Source: Paracyclopina nana
Lineage: Eukaryota > Arthropoda > Copepoda > Cyclopoida > Cyclopettidae
Reading direction: 5' to 3'
Assembly: GCA_019096065.1 (NCBI GenBank)
Contig: JAGUCH010000002.1
Coordinates: 1,562,501-1,626,500, forward strand
Length of the DNA stretch: 64,000 nucleotides
Made by a program: the position numbers and the translations under genes. Below, one piece after another: positions 47,996-59,406 of this stretch. The notes under the pieces were generated by a model. That model saw only the letters and a program-made list of their open reading frames with translations. It had not been told where the DNA came from and made no database searches. The first letter of the stretch is position 1. Each line of letters begins with the position of its first letter.

Positions 47996-48958
47996 AAAAG
48001 CTCAAAAAATCCTTACCTCACAAGAATATTGAGAGATAAATAAATGAATACATAAGATACAGGTTGTCCCTTCAAAAGTGGATTGGTTATAGTCGAGCCC
48101 ATAATTTTAAGGCAAAAAATCTATGGCTGAATTTGGTATATATAATTTTTTTCCTTCACTCCATGATTTTTTTTGGAGGATTTGCTCGCGAAACTTTTCT
48201 CCATGCATCACTGTTTTTCTGCTTTTCCATGTAGCTGTCTGGCTCATTTTAGCCTCAAAGTAGAGAGTTGCAACTTTTGACCACACATACTTACGTATGT
48301 GTATATAGAAAGAAGAAAAACTCATGCATTGCTAATACACAAAAGTATCTTTTTTCGTCTTCACTTCGTTTACAATAAACATGGACGGATAGCAGTAAGT
48401 ATATTTGGTAGATTGTGGTGATTACATTACATTGCTTGTATATGTATAGTTCTCTTTTGTGCCATATACCATCTTTTATATGAACAGTGCGAGATCGAGT
48501 GGTCAAGTTATACACTTCTCGCAGTTATTTATCATTTTTTTGATTGGCTAGCTAAGAATCTATATGCAGCTTGCCCCACAGTAACCGTAGTTTTCTATGA
48601 AATGTCAGATCGGGCTCCAAGTCGAGCTGGTTTTAAGCATAACAAATCATGCCATTTTGTGATCTTTCCAGTAAAGGGGTGCGTTACTTCAAAAAGGAAC
48701 TGCTATGAGCAAGCTTCCTTTTTCAGTTAACGCCCCCTACATCGAAAAGCTCTCAAAAAGCCACGATTTGTTATGTAGGGGATGCCCTAGAAAGATAGGC
48801 TCGTTTCCTCCTTACTTCCTCAAAAAATGGTGAGACAATCTGTATATCCTATGTAGCAATCAAAACCTGCTTTCTCTCGCCTTTTGGTGAATTTAGAAAG
48901 CATACCTGAGGCCTGACTCACTGGAAATAGCATAAAGGCTCAAATAAATAAAAGCAAG
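47996..48958. other. Spacer upstream of IFT52
   Basis: No gene. It includes sequences such as GATCGGGCTCCAAGTCGAGC near 48608 that resemble a stretch at 56530-56550 (TTGGAGCCCGATCCGAG, inverted) and GGTGAGACAATCTGTA near 48829 similar to GGTGGGGCAATCTGTA near 52750. It is therefore probably degraded repeat. Confidence 0.4.
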
Positions 48959-51900
48959 ATGGCTCCAGTGTCAGCTGAGAATTTGGGCTCTGCCACAAAT
49001 CTGCAGACTGAGGAAAAGTCCAACATCATCCGGTTCAACGTGACGAAGAACGAGCTGTACAAGTTGGACGATGGCTACAAATCCTTGATGCGAAAGCAGA
49101 AAGGCTACTGGAAAATTGTCACCAACACTCAAAGCATCACGAGCGATGCGTTCACCAACGCTCGCGTTTTCGTGCTCGCGGGGCCTCGCGAAAAATTCAC
49201 CGAAACGGAATTCGACCACTTGAAACGTTACCTGGAAACGGGCGGCTCGTTACTCGTGCTTTTGGGCGAGGGCGGCGAGAAACGGTTCGACACAAACATC
49301 AACTTTTTCCTGGAGGAATACGGCATCATGATCAACAATGACTCAGTCATTCGCACCAATTACCACAAATATTTTCATCCCAAAGAATGCCTCATTTCCA
49401 ACGGAGTTTTGAATCGAGCAATCAGGTGGAATACGCTTACAGATTGTCCTACCCTGTTCCGAGGAAAATAGATGGAAAGCGAGCCTGCATTTCTGAGGCA
49501 AATATCAGCTCGACTCGGAGCCCGAGCTGATGTTGCATTGGCTTAGTCTTTCGCACTATTTGCACAGTCACGCTACTTAAGTAGCTCATGACATAAAACC
49601 TTTTTAAATAGCAGCTATTTAAATACTTTGAGAGCCTATTCAAATACATTTTTTGCAATGAGCTATGACTAAACAAAACTTGCAGAAGACTAAGACACTA
49701 GCCCGGTTCCAACAAGGCTTAGTCTTTCGCACTATTTCCATAGTCACGCTATTTAAATAGTTCATAACATAAAACGTATTTAAATAGCAGCTATTAGAAT
49801 ACATTGAGAGCCTATTCAAATACATTTTTAGCAATGAGCTATGACTATACAAATCTTGTGAAAGGCTAAGCTTAAGTGTTTATAGCTCATAACATAAAAT
49901 GTATTTAAATAGCCTCTGAATTTATTTAAATAGCTGCTATTTAAATACTTTTTTTGTTATGAGCTATTTAAAAAGTGTGCCCATGAAAATAGTGCAAAAC
50001 ACAAAGCCAATATATAGCTCATAGCATAAAATTGTATTTAAGAGTCTATGCAGGAGCCAGGTGGCAAATTCATGGTAAGCCAAAATTCTAGAATGAAATG
50101 ACACCTATCCCAATAGTACCCCCATATAGTGGGATGATTAAGTTATTATGCAACATGGGCTTAGAAATGCTCCTGGGCTGAGGTAGAGGCCAATTTTTGG
50201 ACCTAGGTGGAAAATTGGCGATTTTTTGGCCCTTTTTAGAAAGCATTACAAATTCAATTGCTCCAGCTAGGCAAGGCTGATCAAAAAAAAAAATTTACCA
50301 CTTGACTATTGGGTTATGAGGAGTTTTTTGACAGCAAATTATTTTCAATAAGCTTATTGGTTTGTCAGCTGAAAGAGAAAACGCTCAAAACTGTTTTTAT
50401 TAAGAAAACTTTTTTGCGGTCGATGGTTTTGGCATAAATCTTTGGCTCTTTGGAAAGCTCTGATCAAGCCACACGTTATGGCAGGTAGCCTAGGTTGAAC
50501 TGACCCCATAGCCGCTGAGCTATTCAAGCTTGAATGTGGAAAAAATAGGCATTTTTCTTTTCTGGTGCATTTATGGACATTTTTACTTCATAAAATATTT
50601 TTTTTCATAAAATAAGAATTACTTAAATTGAAAAAGGGAACAAAAAATATTTATGGTGTTTTGGATTTCTATCACTTAAATACATTGTGCAAGGCTTGGT
50701 ACACCTAGCAATAAGAATAGAATAAGTTAAGAAGAGAGAATTTGAAAAATTAGTTTCAAAATGGCCCCAGAGGCCACCATTTTTTGTGGACCCACTTCTA
50801 ATTTTGTTGGATGTATTTCCATGGTTAGAATAATCTATGGCATCTTCCATCAACCTTGATGATCTAGACTTTTGAGCTCAATTCTTTCATTAATGTCCAC
50901 TTTGTGTCATGCATTTTTTGTGTCAGGTTTAGAAATTCAATTTTCAATTCAAAAATCAATGTTGATGACTATCAAATCTATTCAAATGAAGTAAGGAAGC
51001 CAAAAAACATAGCAAAGCTATTGAATTTGGAGACAATTGTTATTCATTTTTAGTTAAATAGACTGTCCCTTCTATAAACTTGGGCTAACCTTTTCAGCTA
51101 ACTCACATTTGTCTTGTGGCTGTACTTAGATTGGGTAGAACATACTTTCCCTGGATGGACTGCAACAGAAAGTCCCTTGATTGGCACACAGTACTTGGAT
51201 TGATAAGATGGGACAATACTTGTATCAACTGCTGTGACTGAGAAGGACCTGGGTCTACTAAAAGAAGCTGTAAATTGATAGACTAGCAGAAAAACTCATT
51301 TTCCTTGGATCTACTGTGAAAATGTACTTGATACTACTGGGGAATCCTATCTACAAAGGTTGGGTGGCCAGGACATTCCCAGCTGGGCTTGGGTGACAGA
51401 GCAAGACTTTCAAAGTTGGCTTGGGTGGCCAGGTTAAGTTAGCTTTCTTAGCCTTCTCTTTGGAAGAGCTTGTTAATGTAGTCAGTTCTGGTTTATCAAA
51501 GACCTTGCTCTTGTAGGTGATCCAAGGATGATTAATTTTGTCGATCCAAGTCTGGTTCATTATAGTCTATCCACATACAATACATTGTTGATCCAAGGCT
51601 ATAAGTTCCATTTGTGATCTAACTTGTGCATCAATGATCCAATGTGGAATCTTACCTGGTACTACCAGAATGCATCATATATGGAACAACTGCAACAGAT
51701 CATCCCTGAAAATACTGTCAAGGCAGATTGTACTTGGTGCCACAAAATGCAATTGTATGCCATGATACTGGCTCCAGGTGCAGTGCATTTTGCAAGTAGT
51801 GCAAGGCATGCGTTTTGTAGCACCAGGTATCTGTGGCAGTACCAGGAACTGGCACCAAATCCAATTGGATGCCTGGGTTATGTCTTTTCAAAAAATAGAG

Positions 51901-54900
51901 CCATTGGGGCCACTTTTAAAGCACTCTCTTTTCAAATTATTCTATTCTTATTGCTAGGTGTACCAAGCCTTGCACAATGTATTTAAGTGATAGAAATCCA
52001 AAACACCATAAATATTTTTTGTTCCCTTTTTCAATTTAAGTAATTCTTATTTTATGAAAAAAAATATTTTATGAAGTAAAAATGTCCATAAATGCACCAG
52101 AAAAGAAAAATGCCTATTTTTTCCACATTCAAGCTTGAATAGCTCAGCGGCTATGGGGTCAGTTCAACCTAGGCTACCTGCCATAACGTGTGGCTTGATC
52201 AGAGCTTTCCAAAGAGCCAAAGATTTATGCCAAAACCATCGACCGCAAAAAAGTTTTCTTAATAAAAACAGTTTTGAGCGTTTTCTCTTTCAGCTGACAA
52301 ACCAATAAGCTTATTGAAAATAATTTGCTGTCAAAAAACTCCTCATAACCCAATAGTCAAGTGGTAAAATTTTTTTTTTGATCAGCCTTGCCTAGCTGGA
52401 GCAATTGAATTTGTAATGCTTTCTAAAAAGGGCCAAAAAATCGCCAATTTTCCACCTAGGTCCAAAAATTGGCCTCTACCTCAGCCCAGGAGCATTTCTA
52501 AGCCCATGTTGCATAATAACTTAATCATCCCACTATATGGGGGTACTATTGGGATAGGTGTCATTTCATTCTAGAATTTTGGCTTACCATGAATTTGCCA
52601 CCTGGCTCCTGCATAGACTCTTAAGTAGCATATGAATGTATTTTAATAGCTGTCATTTAAATACATTTCATGGAATGAGCTATTTAAATAGCGTGACTAT
52701 GCAAATAGTGAGAAGGACAACGCCATTTTTTATCATTTGCTCAGATAATGGTGGGGCAATCTGTACGAGATGAAAGAAAATTGATTATATGCTCAAACTT
52801 TTCCTTTTGATATGTTATAGCGAGGCTGCTGGGAAAACAAAGAGCTCCATGATGATAACTCAAGATGAGTTGGGCAACAATGCTCAAGCATTGGCATTTG
52901 TGTACCCATATGGAGCCACTTTGAATGTGGCCAAACCTGCTGTGCCCGTGTTAAGCACGGGCAGCGTCTCGTTCCCGCTGAATCGACCAGTGTGCGCATT
53001 CTACACACATCCTGGTAAGCTGGGGGGAAAAAGTTGTTCACTTTTATGTAGCATAACTTTTCCAATATATGCAATTTCAAATCTGCATATTGGATATAGC
53101 AGAGGTAAACTTGTAGCACAAAAATACCGAAAAATACCTGCAAAAAGTACTTATTTTGAAGTATCTAAAAAATTCTTCTACTTTTAAAAAACGTGCAAGT
53201 TTAAAAAGTCCATAGCTCGAGTACGGTTCATTTCTCAAGCTTTTTAAGCTTCAATGACCAACAATCAAATTAGATAATCTAATTTTATTTATTTCATAAC
53301 TAAATTGCTAGGATCAACCGGAATGGAGATACAGAAAGTCATCTCCTACCAATTAAGTTGATTCAAGTAAATTGTTGACTTGCTCATGACAAAAATAAAG
53401 CCACATCTCTCACTTTTATAGGGGATAACTGAAAATGTAATTAATGTTCTAAGAGCAAAAAGCCTCTAAAATATACGTATTTCATGTTACGTATTTTTCA
53501 GTCGCAAAAGCTGACTTTATACATATATAAAATTGCGTACCATAGTACATTTCATAACGGAAAATACTTGCATAAAAGTTATGAAATGCAAATATTAGCC
53601 ATTGCCTTCATATTGACCTTTTGAATAATTGATCATTTTCCTTACCTAACCTTCATGTTTTTCTTCAAAGGGAGCAATGGAAAATTGGTCGTAGTCGGCT
53701 CGGGCGCCATGTTTTCTGACCAATATCTTGACAAGGAGGACAACGCGAAAATCAAAGATGTCATCTTTGACTATCTCACCCATTCGACCCAGATGAATTT
53801 GAATGAAATCGATGCAGAGGATCCGGAAATATCTGACTACAACATGATACCCGATTCCAGCCGTTTGGCAGATGCAGTGCGCGTTTGCCTGCAGGAATCC
53901 GATGAAATTCCCGCGGATTACACGCGGTTATTCGAGAACCGGTTATTCAGCATATCAACTCAGCTCGTGCCAGCCTCGATCCGAGCGTATGACCAATTAG
54001 GCGTAAAGCACGAGCAACTGAGGCTGATTTCGCCCCAATTCGAGACCCCGTTGCCACCTTTGGCCGCGGCCGTGTTTCCGCCCACTTTTAGAGAGCTGGC
54101 AAATCCACAGGTACCTAAGTTACATAACTGCTACTCTATACATAAAAGTAATTTGAGCGGAGCGAGGCGCACTGCCGAAGGCGGTGAAGCTGAGTGAAGC
54201 GTTATAGTAAAAAACCCAACCAGAAAATTTCCCAAGTTTTCTGAAAGTTATTGTAACGCGTGTGCGCTCCTTCGTTTTACCCAGGTTGAGTTTATGTCAT
54301 TATGTAACATTAACTGCCTTACCACCTAAGTAAAAAACCCGAAGGTGACACAAAAAATTGGTGTTTTCGATTTTACCTAAGTGTCAAGGTATATATAGTT
54401 AATGTTACATAATGACTTAAATGCCATGTTGATAAAAGCGTGTTAGCTATGGGCAATTTTTCCGCTTCCATGCATGACAGTCTGAGGTTGAAAAAGTGGG
54501 GATTTGTTTCTCAGCTAATTTCTAAACGTTAACAATCCAACCTGTTTTGAGCCCTCATTCGCCAAAATAACCCTCAGTGAAACTTGTACGTTTATAGAGT
54601 TTACATCATGTAACATTAACTGCCTTGTAAAAACCAAAACACCAATTTTTTTGCATAATCTTTGATTTTTTACATAGGTGAAAAGGCAGTTAACGTTAAA
54701 TAACCACATTAACTCGACCTGGGTTAAACGAAGGAGTGCTAACACGTTACAATAACTCTCAGAAAACTTGGGAAAATGTATTCGAAATCATTGTATTCGC
54801 TCAGGATTTTCCGGCCAATAAGTCTAAAAGATACGAATTAAAATACAGTGATTTCTCAAACTAGTGCACAATGCTCCGCTCAAATTAACCGAGCCGGTAG

Positions 54901-55209
54901 AACGCCACTTGTAGCCTGGGACTCCTAACCAGTATTCACTTCTAATTTCAATGCGCACAGTTGGAATTGTTTGATTTGGACGAGGCGTTCAGCTCAGAGA
55001 AGTCAAGACTTGCCCAAATAACAAACAAGTGCACTGATGATGACATTGACTACTACGTGCGAGAAGCGTCAGATATTTTGGGAGTCACCCAGAATGTACC
55101 GAACCTTGGCGGAGTGAATACAACCAAACGTATCCTCGAATACATTCTGGCGCACATTGTGGAATTCAAGAAACTCAACCAGGATACCATCATACCGAGC
55201 TATGATTAA
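48959..55209 (+). CDS. IFT52: IFT52, intraflagellar transport B-core subunit
   Basis: Exons 48959-49425, 52821-53014, 53671-54110 and 54961-55209 sum to 1350 nt, 449 residues. Diagnostic blocks: KKGYWKI-like QKGYWKIVTNTQSITSD, VLAGPREKFTETEFDHLKRY, NNDSVIRTNYHKYFHPKE, NNAQALAFVYPYGATLNV, PAVPVLSTGSVSFPLNRP, MFSDQYLDKEDNAKI, EIDAEDPEISDYNMIPDS, LELFDLDEAFSSEKSRLAQI and VEFKKLNQD. This is the GIFT domain followed by the IFT88/IFT46-binding C terminus. IFT52 scaffolds the IFT-B complex that carries cargo to the tips of cilia. Its presence fits an animal with ciliated sensory neurons or sperm. The first intron (3.4 kb) holds nested repeats and the third an inverted-repeat element. The last codons overlap the start of the next gene. 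Confidence 0.96.
49539..49696. mobile_element. MITE, TTGGCTTAGTC family, copy B
   Basis: TTGGCTTAGTCTTTCGCACT at the left and ACTTGCAGAAGACTAAG at the right, with the TTTAAATAGCAGCTATTTAA interior typical of the family. In the first IFT52 intron. Confidence 0.75.
49716..49871. mobile_element. MITE, TTGGCTTAGTC family, copy C
   Basis: GGCTTAGTCTTTCGCACTAT at the left and CTTGTGAAAGGCTAAGC at the right. It is separated from copy B by only about 20 bp, and the interiors are nearly identical. Confidence 0.75.
49875..50042. mobile_element. MITE, TTGGCTTAGTC family, copy D, interrupted (second part 52621-52730)
   Basis: TATTTAAATAGC-type palindromes run up to 50042, and the continuation GTAGCATATGAATG...AGCTATTTAAATAGCGTGAC resumes after 52624. 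The family element was split by the 2.6-kb insertion, so it is the older of the two. Confidence 0.6.
50043..52620. mobile_element. 2578-bp long-inverted-repeat element with TTAA target duplication
   Basis: The element starts GAGTCTATGCAGGAGCCAGG and ends with the exact inverse (CCTGGCTCCTGCATAGACTC). TTAA precedes it (50039-50042) and follows it (52621-52624). The arms (50043 to ~50730 and ~51933 to 52620) are about 690 bp each and look essentially identical wherever I compared them, for example the 78-bp block around CACACGTTATGGCAGGTAGC. The ~1.2-kb centre has no recognisable transposase. TTAA duplication is typical of piggyBac-type transposition, so this is probably a non-autonomous element mobilised by such an enzyme. 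Confidence 0.85.
54231..54772. mobile_element. 542-bp MITE in IFT52 intron 3
   Basis: The left end CCCAAGTTTTCTGAAAGTTA and the sequence up to CGTTTTACCCAGGTTGAG are mirrored at the right end (CTCGACCTGGGTTAAACGAA ... CTCAGAAAACTTGGG). No open frame inside. Confidence 0.75.
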
Positions 55210-58200
55210 ACTCATCATTATCCTCTCTATGCTTTCCTCTTGTGCTGCTGGTAGCAGGCAAATGCTTGAATTTGGCAGAAATTGCTCGACAGAAATAAAC
55301 CTAAGAAGTGTACCTTACAATGCCCCAAATACAGGCAATACATCCTACGTATCTGAGCTGACATTGTGCACCAGGTTTCTCATCACCTTTCGAAAGACTT
55401 TTTACCTGTTCAACATTGATTCTGTGCTCGCTGTGTTGTTTGACAGCTTCGCTCAGAATACTGGCTTCGTTTTCGTATTTGGTGTACCTTACATGTTCAG
55501 GTGGGAGAATTACGTCATTTTGCCGGAAACTTGGTACTCCTTTTGCCTCACCATTGATAACACTAGCATGAAGTCATCTTTAAACGGAGAGCCCCTTCAT
55601 CACTACTACAAGTTCCACTTTATCCAAAAAAAGTCAAAATTAATTTTTTTTAATAATCCAATAAGTAAAAAATTGAATCAAGTATTTGGATTTGCGAAAA
55701 TTAGATAAAGTGGAACTTTTTTTTCGCGTTCAGCTCGCTGCCAAGTTTGAACGTTTCATTGGCACTCCTGCAAAATACAGGCATTACATTTGGGAATACA
55801 GGCAGACTTGCCGATGACTACAGGTTGAAAGGAAGAATTACCGATTTCAATATGTGGAGTGTTGGCAGCAAAAGTGGGGCATGGATGAATTATACCGGCA
55901 ATTGTCCAGGCGGATTGGCGGAAAAACCAGATTTGTTTGATTGGACCAAAGTCACGTTGGCGAAAGCTACAAATGAGTCTTCTGCGTGTGCTTTTGGCAC
56001 TGTCAGAGATGAAGATAATCAGGCGAATCTCTGCCAAACTGAGCCCATTGACGAGCTTGTGCTATTCGAGCAAAAAGTCACTGTGGAAAAGGCTTTCCTG
56101 CTTTGCAGCGCGTTCGGTGGGGATTTCTACTTACCTAAGCACGAGGCTGATTTGGACAAGGTTTATCAGCTGTTGAATACATCAGTCAAGTGTGACACCA
56201 GGTAACAAAAGAATGTGCAGGTTGTCCCACCATATTCGGAGCCCTTAATTATTTAGATAAATCGAGCCTATATTTTTTGGGCATAATTCCATAACGACCA
56301 TTTATCTAATGCAATGGTAGAAAGTATGTAGAATTCATGCAGAGTGTCCCACCTAAATCAGAATTCAAAGAAACCGAGCCTTTCTAAGTACAACCTAAAA
56401 AATCGGAATGGTTTGGGTTAGGATCCCCACCAAGAGAAAGATTTTTCCAGATGCAAAAAGCTGGTTTTATTTCATCAGAGGGAGTAATGGAGCCTTTAGT
56501 TCTCAGGCATTGGGCGCGCCGCCCCAAGCTTGACTTGGAGCCCGATCCGAGGTTTCCTATTTTACTGCGATAAGCGTGGGACGATCTGTACTGTTATTTT
56601 TGATGTACCTCAATATAAAATAAGTACTTACAGTGCCATTGGAGGGAGGAAAGTGAGCAAAAATGGCAAAGTTATCGAGCATTTCCATGGGGGAGAAAGG
56701 GTGAACTATAGCAATTGGGGCGTCAATCAGCCCAATGGCCAAGAAATTCAGCAATGCGTGGAAATTCAGAAGAAACCCACAGGATTCCACTTGAATGACA
56801 TCGAGTGCAAAGCGAGCTACGAAGCTTGCTTTTCTTGCCTGATGCAAAGAAGGAGAATTTACACGTTGAGAGGTTTGCTACCCAAAGGCTTAGATCATCA
56901 TTACATGGTGGATTTGAAAAATCAGCAATTCATCGTTCGAGGTTTTGAGGGTAGCATCATCAAGGTGTGCGAAAATGGACGTTTATGCTTTGTCTCCTCA
57001 TCTGGCGGAGAGGAATTCCACTTGTTAACCAAGAAGAACTCTTTTCAACTTCCACTCGGAGAATTCGTTCTTTCAGATAACTCCACTCAATCAACACACC
57101 TAAAATTCACCCAGGCAAGCTTTGAAAAATTATTAAGCAAAACAAAAAAGGGAGACTTTTTGTGTTTAATAAAAAGTCTCAAAAATAAACTCTTACTTAG
57201 CTACTCTTTCATTTAAGAAGAATCAATTTGCAAGCTTTTTTGCGCTTAATGTGGTGTTCATCTACGTCATTTTTCCTTATCATAAGGAAACTTATGATTT
57301 CAAGACTCCGTCATTTTCGAACTTAGGAACATTATTTTACATTAAAACTATTAGGTATTAAAAAATCAACTTTTAAGAATAATTGCCTACTCTTAGTTTT
57401 TAGCACAAGCTCTCAGTACTTAAGTTATTCGCCAAAGGAAAAAGGCGTTAAAGATAAGGATTTTCCTTTCCTTAATAGATGAACACCACATAAATTTATC
57501 AATTTGAAAAAGCTAAATTCTTCCATTTAGGAATCATTGCATTTGATCATAAGCCTGAACAAGGTATTTTTTCCAATTTTGTGTCAATTCAAGTTTGGAT
57601 CAGATATTTAAAAATCTCCATCAGCTGTTTTAACTAGCCCCGTTTTTCCGCCCCGCGCCAGGTAGAAATAGACATGTTGCCCCTCAAAAATAAACAAACT
57701 TAATTGCAGTGCGGCGAGCACAACTTCACGTGCAGCACGGACGGCAATTGCCTGCCTATGAGCAAACGTTGCAACCGCATCAAGGATTGCCCCAATGACA
57801 ACTCGGACGAGGAAGCGTGCGAGTTTAACCGGTCGCTGGCGAATGCCATCCGCTACAACAAGGACTACCCGCCCATCCACGAGTCCTCAAGCGAGAAAGT
57901 CAAGGTGGGCGTGCAAGTGCACATCCAAAGCCTGCAAGACATCAACGAGCTCGACCTCTCCATCACGCTCAGGCTCAAAGTTGCCCTCATCTGGTTCGAC
58001 CACAGGCTCGTCTTCAAAAACCTGCGAGCGAGCAGAAGCAAGAATTTGCTCTCGCGCGAGGAGAAGGCCTCGATTTGGGTGCCCACGTTGCTCTTCAAAA
58101 ATGCCAATTTCGGCGATCGCACCAAGGTGGACGACGAGTCCAGCATCAATATCGAAAGGCTGGGCCCGCCAAGGCCAAATCGTATTGAGGAGCTGCACGA

Positions 58201-59202
58201 AGACTACGAGTATTTGGGCAGCGAAAACGCCTTCATTCTCGAGCGCTTCTACACGGTCTCGCTCCAGTGCGAATTCGACCTGAGCCTGTATCCCTTTGAT
58301 GTGCAGAAATGCCCCGTTCAGCTGAGTGTCACCTTCGACCAGGCTCCCTACGTGGAGATCGGCCTTCAAAGGCCGCCCACCATGTCAGCCTTGCAGTCTT
58401 TGCAATTCAACGTCAGCAAGTTGGACAGCAGCTGCCAAAATGGAGATACCCTCTTGGTATTCATGCATATGGAGCGGATGATCACGCACCACATCGTGGC
58501 CACCTTTCTGCCCACCTTGTGCCTCGTCATCATCGGCGAGGCCACTCTATTTATAGATGGCATCCATTTCGAGGCCACCATCATGGTGGCCCTCACTTCA
58601 ATGCTGGTGCTGTTCACGCTCTACCAAAGTGTGGCCGAATCCCTGCCCAGAACTGCATACCTCAAGGTATTATTCATTTATGTAACCAAATTGAGCAATT
58701 TGAGGGGGATGTCACGGTAGATGGCGCCACCGGAGACTCAGGTAGAATAGGCAAAGTTACCAGATGTGCATTTTTCCCCGCATAGCCCTTTTGGCGTTTT
58801 TGGCGAGCGACTGGCAACTTTTAAGGATGGAAAGCAAACAACACCAAAAAATAGATAATTTCTCATTTTTGAAAAAATAGCTAGTTAGCTGCAGCAGAAC
58901 AAATGACTAAATTATCTCCGAGACAAATAATTATTTATTCATAGATGGTGGATATTTGGCTGCTTTTTGGATTCCTCATGCCGTTTGTCGTATTCCTCGT
59001 GCTTGTGTACGTCAACGTGGCTGGCTCAAGAGAAAACTCAGTGAAACTGTTTATGCCAGAAGACACAAAAAGCAGGAATCGAGGGGGGAGCATAATAACG
59101 TCGAAAAAAGTCATCAAAAGTGCGAAAATATTTATCCCAGCTGCGACAATTCTGTTTTGCTTGATCTACTGGACATTTGCCCTACTAGCCCACGTTTATT
59201 AG
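55202..59202 (+). CDS. Cys-loop ligand-gated ion channel with pentraxin-like, C-type lectin and LDLa ectodomains
   Basis: Exons 55202-55611, 55734-56201, 56634-57114, 57710-58666 and 58945-59202 sum to 2574 nt, 857 residues. The third intron has a GC donor (CAG/GCAAGC). Order: signal peptide (MIKLIIILSMLSSCAAG), pentraxin/laminin-G-like lectin fold (~40-230, ETWYSFCLTIDN, GRITDFNMWS), C-type lectin-like domain (~255-355, VNYSNWGVNQPNG, QCVEI), a ~95-residue linker, one LDLa repeat (454-490, six Cys, DCPNDNSDEEAC), then a Cys-loop receptor: ligand-binding domain with IWVPTLLF, canonical Cys loop C-x13-C at 640/654 (CEFDLSLYPFDVQKC), M1 with FLPT, M2 (VALTSMLVLFTLYQS), M2-M3 loop ESLPRTAYLK, M3, a short loop, and M4 at the C terminus. 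It is expected to be a pentameric surface channel. Ligand and ion selectivity are unknown; the PAR motif of anion channels is replaced by HFEAT before M2. Confidence 0.88.
57256..57484. mobile_element. MITE, GTTCATCTA family, in receptor intron
   Basis: Ends GTGGTGTTCATCTAC and TAGATGAACACCAC with an inverted AAGGAAA/TTTCCTT-type interior. Relatives at 60027-60800, 61649-61846 and 63592-63801. Confidence 0.65.
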
Positions 59203-59406
59203 TGCAAACTATAGTACTTTTGTAAAGGAATTATCTAACCGAAAAACCCATCGATCTTGTTCAACAATGATTATTACCCTTTTTAGCCCTTGAGCACGCA
59301 ATCACCGCCTGTGTATCGCTGCCTAAAATGTAGAACATTATTATGGTGAGCCATTCATCACACTTGAAAATAAAAGGATAATGATGCATAACTTAGCTTT
59401 GAAGTG

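Noticed and set aside
51624..51986. 120-codon open frame in the centre and right arm of the TTAA element
   Set aside because: No resemblance to a transposase, and it runs into the inverted arm. Likely chance.
57704..58720. Treating the channel exon as a stand-alone gene starting near 57704
   Set aside because: The frame opens at an acceptor with no ATG or signal peptide, and phase-0 joining to the lectin exons is consistent, so it is an internal exon.
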